DNA of 64,000 bases, taken from assembly GCF_000720725.1 (NCBI RefSeq), contig NZ_JOCQ01000028.1, forward strand, positions 1-64,000, read 5' to 3'. The position numbers and the translations under genes were made by a program. Origin of the DNA: Streptomyces rimosus subsp. rimosus (GTDB lineage: Bacteria > Actinomycetota > Actinomycetes > Streptomycetales > Streptomycetaceae). Shown here one piece after another: positions 17,971 to 26,300 of the stretch (positions are counted from its first letter, which is position 1; each line of letters opens with the position of its first letter). The notes under the pieces are model-generated. The model made no database searches and was not told the origin of the DNA. It worked only from the letters and a program-made list of their open reading frames with translations.

Positions 17971-20187
17971 GTGGCCGGCGAAGAGCACACGGCGGGGCAC
18001 GCGGTGCCCGCGAAGGCGCGGGAAGAGCACGCCCATCTGGCCGAGCAGATCGAGGAGCACCGCTTCCGCTATTACGTCAGGGACGCCCCCGTCATCAGCG
18101 ATGCGGACTTCGACAAGCTGCTGCGGTCGCTGGAGGCGCTGGAGGAGAAGCACCCGGAGCTGCGCACCCCCGACTCCCCGACGCAGAAGGTCGCCGGGCA
18201 GTACGAGACCGAGTTCACCGAGGTCGCCCACCGCGAGCGGATGCTCTCGCTGGACAACGCCTTCGACGACGAGGAGCTGGCGGCCTGGGCCGAGCGGATC
18301 GCGACGGAGCTGGGCGGCGACCCCAAGAGCGCCGGCTACCACTTCCTGTGCGAGCTGAAGGTCGACGGCCTCGCGGTCAACCTGACGTACGAGAACGGCC
18401 GGCTCACCCGCGCCGCCACCCGCGGCGACGGCCGTACGGGTGAGGACATCACGCCCAACGTCCGCACCATCACCGAGATCCCGGACCGCCTCAAGGGCGA
18501 CCGCGTCCCGGAGCTGGTGGAGGTCCGCGGCGAGGTCTACTTCCCCATGGAGAAGTTCCTCGAACTGAACGAGCGGCTGGTCGCCGACGGCAAGCCCCCG
18601 TTCGCCAACCCGCGCAACGCCGCCGCGGGCTCGCTGCGCCAGAAGGACCCCAAGGTCACCGCCACCCGGCCGCTCCACATGGTCGTGCACGGCATCGGCG
18701 CCCGCGAGGGCTTCGACATCGACTGCCAGTCGCACGCGTACGGCCTGCTGCGCGAGTGGGGCCTGCCCACCTCCGACCACAACGAGGTCGTGGACTCCCT
18801 GGAGGCGGTGCGCGACTTCATCAAGCGCTACGGCGACCCGGAGACCCGGCGCACGGCCGTCGCCCACGAGATCGACGGCACGGTGGTCAAGCTCGACGAG
18901 ATCGCCCTGCAAGGCCGCCTGGGCTCCACCTCCCGCGCCCCGCGCTGGGCGATCGCGTGGAAGTACCCGCCGGAGGAGGTCAACACCAAGCTGGTCGACA
19001 TCCGCGTCGGCGTCGGCCGCACCGGCCGCGTCACGCCGTACGCCGTGGTCGAGCCGGTCACGGTCGCCGGCTCCGAGGTCGAGTTCGCCACGCTGCACAA
19101 CCAGGACGTGGTCAAGGCCAAGGGCGTCTACATCGGCGACACGGTCGTGCTGCGCAAGGCGGGCGACGTGATCCCGGAGATCCTGGGGCCGGTGGTGGAC
19201 CTGCGGGACGGCAGCGAGCGGGAGTTCGTGATGCCCGCCGAGTGCCCCGAGTGCGGTACGGCGCTGCAGCCCGCCAAGGAGGGCGACGTCGACCTGCGCT
19301 GCCCCAACGCCCGCTCCTGCCCCGCCCAGATCCGCGAGCGCCTGTTCTACCTGGCCGGCCGCAAGTCCCTGGACATCGAGAACTTCGGCTATGTGGCGGC
19401 CACGGCGCTGAGCCAGCCCCTGGAGCCCGCCGAGCCGCCGCTGAAGGACGAGGGCGACCTCTTCGACCTGTCCATCGAGCAGCTGCTGCCCATCAAGTCC
19501 TATGTTCTGGACCCGGACAGCGGGCTGCCCAAGCGCGACCCCAAGACGGGCGAGGAGAAGGTCGTCACCTTCTTCGCCAACCAGAAGGGCGAGCCGAAGA
19601 AGAACGCCCTGGCGATGCTGGAGAACATCCAAGCGGCCAAGGAGCGCCCGCTGGCGCGCATCCTGACCGGTCTGTCGATCCGTCATGTCGGCCCGGTGGC
19701 GGCCCAGGCGCTGGCCATGGAGTTCCGTTCGCTGGACCGGATCAGGGACGCGAGCGAGGAGGAGCTGGCCGCCGTCGAGGGGGTCGGCGCGACCATCGCG
19801 GCCTCGCTCAAGCAGTGGTTCGCCGAGGACTGGCACCGCGAGATCGTGGAGAAGTGGCGGACCGCCGGCGTCCGGATGGAAGAGCAATCTGCCGAAGATG
19901 AAGGCCCGAGGCCCCTGGAAGGCGTCACCGTCGTTGTAACGGGCACACTTCAGTCACACACCAGAGATGGCGCGAAAGAAGCCCTGCAGCGTCTCGGAGC
20001 GAAGGTGACCGGTTCCGTTTCGAAGAAGACCGGTTTCGTGGTGGTGGGAGACAATCCTGGTTCGAAGTACGACAAGGCCATGCAGTTGAAGGTGCCTGTG
20101 CTGGACGATGACGGCTTCGCGGTGCTGCTGGAGCAGGGTCCCGATGAAGCACGAGCGGTAGCTGTCACTCCGCCTGAGGGCGAGTGA
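17971..20187 (+). CDS. ligA: NAD-dependent DNA ligase
   Basis: A 738-residue NAD+-dependent DNA ligase sealing nicks in replication and repair. It has the Ia domain (HRFRYYVRDAPVISDADFD), adenylation domain with K130 in CELKVDG, OB fold, a Cys4 zinc finger (CPECG and later CPNARSC), helix-hairpin-helix repeats and a C-terminal BRCT domain (RPLEGVTVVVTG). Length is slightly above the usual 670-700 because of an insertion near residues 485-545. GTG 17971 has GGGAGG at 8-nt spacing; the frame is open back to 17773 but that extension overlaps the previous gene. Confidence 0.97.
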   Translation: MAGEEHTAGHAVPAKAREEHAHLAEQIEEHRFRYYVRDAPVISDADFDKLLRSLEALEEKHPELRTPDSPTQKVAGQYETEFTEVAHRERMLSLDNAFDDEELAAWAERIATELGGDPKSAGYHFLCELKVDGLAVNLTYENGRLTRAATRGDGRTGEDITPNVRTITEIPDRLKGDRVPELVEVRGEVYFPMEKFLELNERLVADGKPPFANPRNAAAGSLRQKDPKVTATRPLHMVVHGIGAREGFDIDCQSHAYGLLREWGLPTSDHNEVVDSLEAVRDFIKRYGDPETRRTAVAHEIDGTVVKLDEIALQGRLGSTSRAPRWAIAWKYPPEEVNTKLVDIRVGVGRTGRVTPYAVVEPVTVAGSEVEFATLHNQDVVKAKGVYIGDTVVLRKAGDVIPEILGPVVDLRDGSEREFVMPAECPECGTALQPAKEGDVDLRCPNARSCPAQIRERLFYLAGRKSLDIENFGYVAATALSQPLEPAEPPLKDEGDLFDLSIEQLLPIKSYVLDPDSGLPKRDPKTGEEKVVTFFANQKGEPKKNALAMLENIQAAKERPLARILTGLSIRHVGPVAAQALAMEFRSLDRIRDASEEELAAVEGVGATIAASLKQWFAEDWHREIVEKWRTAGVRMEEQSAEDEGPRPLEGVTVVVTGTLQSHTRDGAKEALQRLGAKVTGSVSKKTGFVVVGDNPGSKYDKAMQLKVPVLDDDGFAVLLEQGPDEARAVAVTPPEGE

Positions 20188-20343
20188 GGAGTCACCTCAT
20201 CGGCGCATAGCAGATGGTTCCGGATGGCCGGGTCGCATTCGGGCAACCGCTGCCGATCGCTGCCCGTGGCGGCCTTCTGCGGCCTACTGTTGAGGTGTGC
20301 GCCTGCCGTGGCGCGGGCACAGCCGGCTGTGAGAGGTATCGGA

Positions 20344-22467
20344 ATGAAACCGACCGACAGCGCCGCTCCGGCGTCGCGGCTTGGCCGGCTCGTCGCGCCC
20401 GCGCTGCCCGCGGCCGTCGTGCTGGCGGCGGGCAGCGCGCTCGCGGCGGGAGTGGTCCGGACGCTCGGCGCCGGCCGGGCGCTCTTCCCGGAAGGCGTCG
20501 TCGGCTGGGCCCTGGCCATCCTCACCGGCGTGATCGTGGGCCATCTGGTCGCGCTCGGCCGCGACCGCTGGTGGGGCGGCACCGGATCGGGTGCCGCCCT
20601 GGCCCTCGCCGTCCTGCTGCTGTACGGCTGGGTGCCCGCCGTCCTGGTGAGCGTGGCCGTCGTCGTCCTGGTCGGTGCCGCCCGCCGGCACCGCTGGCGA
20701 CAGGCCCTGCTGCACGGCGCGGTGGACGTCCTCGGGATCGGCGCCGCGGCGCTGGGCCTCGCCGCCTTCCACGTCGTACCGACCATCGAGCACCCGTGGC
20801 AGCCCGCGGCCTGGGACCTGTCCGTCCTGCCGGACATCCTGGTCGCGGCCCTCGCGTACCTCCTGGTCACCCGCTCCCTGCTGTGGTTCACCATGGCGCC
20901 GCGCAGCGGCGGCCTGCCCACCATCGCCCGCACGGCGCTGGCCCGGCAGGCCCTGGTCGGCGTGGCGCTGCTGGGCATCTCGCCGCTGATCGTGGTCGCC
21001 GCCGTGCACGCGCCGTTCCTGCTGCCGATGTTCGCCGTCCCGCTGATCGCCCTGGACTCCACCCTGTGGATCGCCCGCGCCCGCGCCGAGGAGCAGCTGC
21101 GCGACCCGCTGACCGGCCTGCCCAACCGGCAGTGGCTGCTGGAGCGCACCTGGACCGCGCTGGACGACGCCGAGCGCATCGGCGCCCGTTCCGCCCTGGT
21201 CCTGATCGACCTCGACCTCGACCGCTTCCGTTCGGTGAACGACACCCTCGGCCATCTGGCCGGCGACCGGCTGCTGCTCCAGATAGCCGACCGGCTGCGG
21301 CACGCGCTGCCGCGCGGCGCGGAAGCCGCCCGCCTCGGCGGCGACGAGTTCGCGGTCCTGCTGCCCACCGCCGACTCCCTGACCAGCGCCCAGCGGGTGG
21401 CCCGCAACCTGGTCGCGGCGCTCGGCTCGCCGCTCGACCTGGACGGCCTCACCCTCGTGCTGGAAGCCAGCGCGGGGGTCGCGGTCTTCCCCGACCACGC
21501 GCTGGACGCCGAGGGCCTGCTGCGCCGGGCGGACGTGGCCATGTACCAGGCCAAGCGGGACCGCAGCGGCGTCGAGGTCTACGAGGCCAAGCGCGACGGC
21601 AACACCCCGGACCGGCTGGGCCTGTTGGGCGACCTGCGCCGCGCACTGGACGCCGGCGACGTGGAACTGCACTACCAGCCCAAGGTGGGGTTCGACGGAC
21701 ACGTGGCCGGGCTGGAGGCGCTGGTCCGGTGGGTCCATCCGGAGCGCGGCAGGGTTCCGCCGGACGAGTTCATCGCCATCGCCGAGTCCTCCGGGCTGAT
21801 GCCGCGCCTGACCGAGTACGTGCTGGAGACCGCCCTCGCCCAGGTGGCCCGGTGGCGCGCCTCCGGCCTGGAGGTGCCGGTCGCGGTCAACGTCTCGCCC
21901 CGCGACGTGCACACCCCCGGCTTCGCCGGCGCGGTGGCCGCCCGGCTGGCCCGCCATCAAGTGCCGCCCGGCTCGCTCCAGTTGGAGATAACGGAACATG
22001 TGCTGCTGGAGGACCCGCAGCGGGCCGCCGACACCCTGGCCGGGCTGACCGGGCACGGCGTCAAGATGTCCCTGGACGACTTCGGCACCGGCTACTCGTC
22101 CCTCGTCCACCTGCGCCGCCTCCCGGTCAGCGAGCTGAAGATCGACCGCAGCTTCGTCGCCCGGCTGGCGGTGGACAACGAGGACGCCGAGATCGTCCGC
22201 TGCACCCTGGACCTCGCCCACTCGCTGGGCCTGCTGGTGGTCGCCGAGGGCGTCGAGGACGACGAGACCTGGGAGCGGCTGCGCGACCTGGGCTGCGACG
22301 CGGTGCAGGGCTGGCTGGTCGCCGCCGCGATGCCGCCGGACGAGACCACCGCCTGGCTGCGGGCCCGCGGCGAGCGCGGCTGGCAGCGCGAGACGGAGCG
22401 TCCCGCCGCCGAGCCCCAGCACGAGCGCGCCGCGGCGGTCGAGGAAGCCGACCAGCGCGTCACCTGA
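20344..22467 (+). CDS. rmdB: Membrane GGDEF-EAL cyclic-di-GMP enzyme, RmdB-like
   Basis: A 707-residue protein with about seven N-terminal membrane segments (residues 15-240), GGDEF domain (DPLTGLPNR near 255, intact LGGDEF near 332) and EAL domain (intact LEALVRW near 458). All EAL catalytic positions I can check are kept: NVSPRD, LEITEH, LDDFGTG, LKIDRSF, VAEGVE and VQGW. The inhibitory site before GGDEF reads RGAE rather than RxxD. The symbol rests on position after ligA and before gatC, as I recall for S. coelicolor SCO5495. Expected to control development through c-di-GMP turnover. ATG 20344 follows GAGAGG. Confidence 0.9.
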   Translation: MKPTDSAAPASRLGRLVAPALPAAVVLAAGSALAAGVVRTLGAGRALFPEGVVGWALAILTGVIVGHLVALGRDRWWGGTGSGAALALAVLLLYGWVPAVLVSVAVVVLVGAARRHRWRQALLHGAVDVLGIGAAALGLAAFHVVPTIEHPWQPAAWDLSVLPDILVAALAYLLVTRSLLWFTMAPRSGGLPTIARTALARQALVGVALLGISPLIVVAAVHAPFLLPMFAVPLIALDSTLWIARARAEEQLRDPLTGLPNRQWLLERTWTALDDAERIGARSALVLIDLDLDRFRSVNDTLGHLAGDRLLLQIADRLRHALPRGAEAARLGGDEFAVLLPTADSLTSAQRVARNLVAALGSPLDLDGLTLVLEASAGVAVFPDHALDAEGLLRRADVAMYQAKRDRSGVEVYEAKRDGNTPDRLGLLGDLRRALDAGDVELHYQPKVGFDGHVAGLEALVRWVHPERGRVPPDEFIAIAESSGLMPRLTEYVLETALAQVARWRASGLEVPVAVNVSPRDVHTPGFAGAVAARLARHQVPPGSLQLEITEHVLLEDPQRAADTLAGLTGHGVKMSLDDFGTGYSSLVHLRRLPVSELKIDRSFVARLAVDNEDAEIVRCTLDLAHSLGLLVVAEGVEDDETWERLRDLGCDAVQGWLVAAAMPPDETTAWLRARGERGWQRETERPAAEPQHERAAAVEEADQRVT

Positions 22468-22584
22468 GGTCCGGCACCCCCGCGGGCCGCCCGCCCGCGT
22501 AGGGCCGGCCCCTTTCCGTACGGCTGCCCGCCCCGCCCCGTACGCCCCGGGAGCAGTGCCCGGCGAGCCGCACCGGGAATGCGT

Positions 22585-22614
22585 TTCGAACCTCTATTGC
22601 GTACGCCATAGGAT
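22585..22614 (+). promoter_or_regulatory. Candidate gatC operon promoter
   Basis: TAGGAT at 22609-22614 with TTCGAA 18 bases upstream, about 45 bases before the gatC ribosome site. The -35 is a weak match. Confidence 0.35.
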
Positions 22615-22666
22615 TGGGCCGGACATCTGGAAGAACAGCCAAGACACTCACCCTGAGGATCGCTGC

Positions 22667-22963
22667 ATGCCTGGCATCACGCGCGAGGAGGTCGCCCACC
22701 TCGCCCGGCTGGCGCGCTTGGAGCTGAAGGACGAAGAGCTCGATCACTTCGCCGGACAGCTCGACGACATCATTGGCGCGGTCGCCCGCGTCTCCGAGGT
22801 CGCCGACCAAGACGTACCGCCGACCTCCCACCCGCTGCCCCTGACCAATGTCATGCGCCCGGACGTGGTCCGTCCGTCGCTGACGCCCGAGCAGGCGCTG
22901 TCCGGCGCCCCGGCCCAGGAGCAGCAGCGTTTCAAGGTGCCGCAGATCCTGGGGGAGGAGTGA
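22667..22963 (+). CDS. gatC: Aspartyl/glutamyl-tRNA amidotransferase subunit C
   Basis: A 98-residue GatC, which stabilises GatA and bridges it to GatB in the complex that converts Glu-tRNA(Gln) and Asp-tRNA(Asn) to the correct amides. The typical N-terminus ITREEVAHLARLARLEL and the C-terminal MRPDVVRPSLTPEQAL are present. ATG 22667 follows GAGGA at 7-nt spacing. The stop lies five bases before the gatA ATG, so the genes are translationally coupled. First gene of gatC-gatA-orf-gatB. Confidence 0.96.
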   Translation: MPGITREEVAHLARLARLELKDEELDHFAGQLDDIIGAVARVSEVADQDVPPTSHPLPLTNVMRPDVVRPSLTPEQALSGAPAQEQQRFKVPQILGEE

Positions 22964-22968
22964 CCGAC

Positions 22969-24462
22969 ATGGCAGATCTGATCAAGCTCACGGCCGCCGA
23001 GACCGCGGCGAAGATCGCCGCCGGTGAGGTCACCGCCGTCGAGGTCACCGAGGCGCACCTGGCCCGTATCGAGGCCGTCGACGAGAAGGTGCACGCCTTC
23101 CTGCACGTGGACCGCGAGGGCGCGCTCGCCCAGGCCCGCGCCGTGGACGCCAAGCGCGAGCGCGGCGAGAAGCTGGGCCCGCTGGCCGGCGTGCCGCTCG
23201 CGCTGAAGGACATCTTCACCACGGAGGGCATTCCCACCACCGTCGGCTCCAAGATCCTCGAAGGCTGGATCCCGCCGTACGACGCGACGCTGACCAAGCG
23301 GCTCAAGGCCGCCGACGTGGTCATCCTCGGCAAGACCAACATGGACGAGTTCGCCATGGGGTCCTCCACCGAGAACAGCGCCTACGGCCCGACCGGCAAC
23401 CCCTGGGACCTCACCCGTATCCCCGGCGGCTCCGGCGGCGGCTCCTCCGCCGCGCTCGCCGCCTACGAGGCCCCGCTGGCCATCGGCACGGACACCGGCG
23501 GCTCCATCCGCCAGCCCGCCGCCGTCACCGGCACCGTTGGCGTCAAGCCCACCTACGGCGCGGTCTCGCGCTACGGCATGGTGGCGTTCTCCTCGTCCCT
23601 CGACCAGGGCGGGCCCTGCGCCCGTACGGTCCTGGACGCGGCCCTGCTGCACGAGGTCATCGCCGGCCACGACGAGCTGGACTCGACCTCCATCGACGCA
23701 CCGGTCCCGCCGGTCGTCGAGGCGGCCCGCAACGGCGACGTCAAGGGCATGCGCATCGGCGTCGTCAAGGAGTTCTCCGGCGAGCACTACCAGGCCGGCG
23801 TCATGCAGCGCTTCAACGAGTCCGTGGAGCTGCTGCGCGAGCTGGGCGCAGAGATCGTGGAAATCTCCTGCCCGTCCTTCGACCTCGGCCTGTCGGCGTA
23901 CTACCTCATCGCGCCCTCCGAGTGCTCCTCGAACCTGGCCCGCTTCGACGCCATGCGCTACGGCCTGCGGGTCGGCGACGACGGCACCCGCTCGGCCGAG
24001 GACGTCACCGCGCTGACCCGCGAGGCCGGCTTCGGCGCCGAGGTCAAGCGCCGCGTGATGCTCGGCACGTACGCCCTCAGCTCCGGCTACTACGACGCGT
24101 ACTACGGCTCCGCGCAGAAGGTGCGCACGCTGATCACCCGGGACTTCGAGAAGGCGTTCGAGCAGGTCGACGTGCTGGTCTCGCCGACCACGCCCACCAC
24201 CGCCTTCCCGATCGGCGAGCGCGCCGACGACCCGATGGCGATGTACCTCGCCGACCTGTGCACGATCCCGACGAACCTGGCAGGCAACGCGGCCATGTCG
24301 CTGCCCTGCGGCCTGGCTCCCGAGGACGGGCTGCCGGTGGGTCTGCAGATCATCGCCCCTGCCATGGCCGACGACCGGCTCTACAAGGTCGGTGCCGCGG
24401 TCGAGGCCGCGTTCACCGCCCGTTGGGGGCACCCGCTGCTTGAGGAGGCACCGTCCCTGTGA
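22969..24462 (+). CDS. gatA: Aspartyl/glutamyl-tRNA amidotransferase subunit A
   Basis: A 497-residue amidase-signature enzyme releasing ammonia from glutamine for tRNA-dependent amidation. The Ser-cisSer-Lys triad is visible: Lys in LALKDIFTT, cis-Ser in GGSGGGSSAALAA and nucleophile Ser in GTDTGGSIRQPA. The length matches the family. ATG 22969 sits 8 nt after GGGGGAGGAG; a GTG at 22960 overlapping the gatC stop is a weaker alternative. The 3' end overlaps the next small gene by 4 bp (GTGA). Confidence 0.97.
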   Translation: MADLIKLTAAETAAKIAAGEVTAVEVTEAHLARIEAVDEKVHAFLHVDREGALAQARAVDAKRERGEKLGPLAGVPLALKDIFTTEGIPTTVGSKILEGWIPPYDATLTKRLKAADVVILGKTNMDEFAMGSSTENSAYGPTGNPWDLTRIPGGSGGGSSAALAAYEAPLAIGTDTGGSIRQPAAVTGTVGVKPTYGAVSRYGMVAFSSSLDQGGPCARTVLDAALLHEVIAGHDELDSTSIDAPVPPVVEAARNGDVKGMRIGVVKEFSGEHYQAGVMQRFNESVELLRELGAEIVEISCPSFDLGLSAYYLIAPSECSSNLARFDAMRYGLRVGDDGTRSAEDVTALTREAGFGAEVKRRVMLGTYALSSGYYDAYYGSAQKVRTLITRDFEKAFEQVDVLVSPTTPTTAFPIGERADDPMAMYLADLCTIPTNLAGNAAMSLPCGLAPEDGLPVGLQIIAPAMADDRLYKVGAAVEAAFTARWGHPLLEEAPSL

Positions 24463-24701
24463 GTGGAAAGCTCGCGAAGGCCAAGGGCTTCAAGAAGTCC
24501 AAGGCCGGTACGTATCTGTCCATCGGCACCACGCTGTTCGGTGCGGTGAGCGTCGTCAAGCAGGCGAAGGCGGCCAAGGGTGAGCAGGACAAGCTCCAGC
24601 TCCTCGATGCCGTCGTCTCCGCCGCCGCCATCGCCACCGGAGTCGCGCTGCTGGTCCGCGATCTGCGTCGTCTCAACAACGACGATGTGCTCGCGGGCTG
24701 A
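24459..24701 (+). CDS. Small conserved protein within the gat operon
   Basis: An 80-residue protein, lysine-rich at the N-terminus (GKLAKAKGFKKSKAG), then two hydrophobic stretches (YLSIGTTLFGAVSVV and LLDAVVSAAAIATGVALLV) suggesting membrane association, and a charged end RDLRRLNNDD. The family is not recognised and the role is unknown. GTG 24459 overlaps the gatA stop by 4 bp, with GAGGAGG ten bases upstream, so it is translated with gatA. Its place between gatA and gatB seems conserved in streptomycetes (recollection). Confidence 0.8.
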   Translation: MSGKLAKAKGFKKSKAGTYLSIGTTLFGAVSVVKQAKAAKGEQDKLQLLDAVVSAAAIATGVALLVRDLRRLNNDDVLAG

Positions 24702-24725
24702 GCGGGACTGAGAGGTTAGTTTTCC

Positions 24726-26234
24726 GTGACCGTCACTGAACTGGTGTCGTACGAGGACGCGCTGGCCACCTACGACCCCGTGATGGGTCTTGAGGTGCAC
24801 GTCGAACTCGGCACCAAGACCAAGATGTTCTGCGGGTGCTCGACCGCCCTGGGCGCCGACGCCAACTCGCAGACCTGCCCCACCTGCCTCGGCATGCCCG
24901 GCTCACTGCCGGTCGTCAACGCGGTCGGCGTCGAGTCCGCGATCAAGATCGGCCTGGCGCTGAACTGCTCCATCGCCGAATGGTGCCGTTTCGCCCGGAA
25001 GAACTACTTCTATCCGGACATGCCGAAGAACTTCCAGACGTCGCAGTACGACGAGCCCATCGCCTTCGACGGGTACCTGGACGTCCAGCTGGAGGACGGC
25101 GAGATCTTCCGCGTGGAGATCGAGCGCGCCCACATGGAGGAGGACACCGGCAAGTCCACCCATGTGGGCGGCGCGACGGGCCGTATCCACGGCGCCTCGC
25201 ACTCCCTCCTGGACTACAACCGCGCCGGCATCCCGCTCATCGAGATCGTCACCAAGCCCATCCAGGGCGCGGGCGAGCGGGCCCCCGAGGTCGCCAAGGC
25301 GTACGTCGCCGAGCTGCGCGAGCTGATCAAGGCGCTGGGCGTGTCCGAGGCCCGGATGGAAATGGGCCAGATGCGCTGCGACGTCAACCTGTCGCTGCGC
25401 CCGAAGGGCACCGAGAAGTTCGGCACCCGCTCGGAGACCAAGAACGTCAACTCGCTGCGCTCGGTCGAGCGCGCCGCCCGCTTCGAGATCCAGCGGCACG
25501 CGGCCGTGCTCTCCTCGGGCGGCACGATCATCCAGGAGACCCGCCACTTCCACGAGGAGGACGGCTCCACCACCCCCGGCCGGGTCAAGGAGGAGGCGGA
25601 GGACTACCGCTACTTCCCCGAGCCCGACCTGGTCCCGGTGGCCCCGTCCCGCGAGTGGGTCGAGGAACTGCGCAAGGGGTTGCCCGAGCTGCCGCGCGTA
25701 CGCCGCAACCGGCTGCGCGAGGAGTGGGGCGTCTCCGAGCACGACATGCAGTCGATCCTCAACGCGGGCGCCGTGGACCTGATCGTCGCCACCACCGAGG
25801 CCGGCGCGGACTCCGCCGCCGCCCGCAAGTGGTGGATGGGCGAGCTGGCCCGCCGCGCCAACGAGGACGGCGTCGATCTCGCCGCCCTGGCCATCACCCC
25901 GGAGCAGGTCGCGCGGGTGGCGGCGCTGGTCGCCGAGGGCTCCCTCAACGACAAGCTGGCCCGCCAGACCATCGAGGGCGTCCTCGCGGGCGAGGGCGAC
26001 CCGGACACCGTCGTGGAGAAGCGCGGCCTGAAGGTCGTCTCCGACGAGGGCGCGCTGGGCAAGGCCGTCGACGAGGCGATCGAGTCCAACGCCGCCATCG
26101 CCGACAAGATCCGCGGCGGCAAGGTCGCCGCGGCCGGCGCCCTGGTCGGCGCGGTCATGAAGGCCACCCGCGGCCAGGCCGACGCGGCCCGCGTCCGCGA
26201 GCTGATCCTGGAGAAGCTGGGCGTCGAAGGCTGA
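24726..26234 (+). CDS. gatB: Aspartyl/glutamyl-tRNA amidotransferase subunit B
   Basis: A 502-residue GatB that phosphorylates the misacylated tRNA and transfers ammonia. It carries VMGLEVHVELGTKTKMFCGC with the start of the zinc-binding Cys set, CPTCLGMPGSLPVVN, the kinase-type core (FYPDMPKNFQTSQYD, HMEEDTGKSTH) and the C-terminal YqeY-like tRNA-binding tail ending LEKLGVEG. GTG 24726 follows GAGAGG at about 10 nt. It is the last gene of the operon; a strong hairpin follows 21 bp after the stop. Confidence 0.97.
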   Translation: MTVTELVSYEDALATYDPVMGLEVHVELGTKTKMFCGCSTALGADANSQTCPTCLGMPGSLPVVNAVGVESAIKIGLALNCSIAEWCRFARKNYFYPDMPKNFQTSQYDEPIAFDGYLDVQLEDGEIFRVEIERAHMEEDTGKSTHVGGATGRIHGASHSLLDYNRAGIPLIEIVTKPIQGAGERAPEVAKAYVAELRELIKALGVSEARMEMGQMRCDVNLSLRPKGTEKFGTRSETKNVNSLRSVERAARFEIQRHAAVLSSGGTIIQETRHFHEEDGSTTPGRVKEEAEDYRYFPEPDLVPVAPSREWVEELRKGLPELPRVRRNRLREEWGVSEHDMQSILNAGAVDLIVATTEAGADSAAARKWWMGELARRANEDGVDLAALAITPEQVARVAALVAEGSLNDKLARQTIEGVLAGEGDPDTVVEKRGLKVVSDEGALGKAVDEAIESNAAIADKIRGGKVAAAGALVGAVMKATRGQADAARVRELILEKLGVEG

Positions 26235-26255
26235 TACCCGGTTCCGGTACGCGAG

Positions 26256-26282
26256 GGGCGGCACACCACCGGTGTGCCGCCC
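26256..26282. terminator. Strong bidirectional hairpin between gatB and chitinase
   Basis: A 12-bp perfect inverted repeat (GGGCGGCACACC / GGTGTGCCGCCC) with a 3-nt loop, between convergent gatB and the chitinase gene. No T-run follows. Confidence 0.8.
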
Positions 26283-26300
26283 TTCCGCATGCGTGCCGCG

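Noticed and set aside
24463..24465. Alternative GTG start for the small gat-operon gene
   Set aside because: It is not in the same frame as the 80-residue product; GTG 24459 with GTGA overlap gives the full protein.
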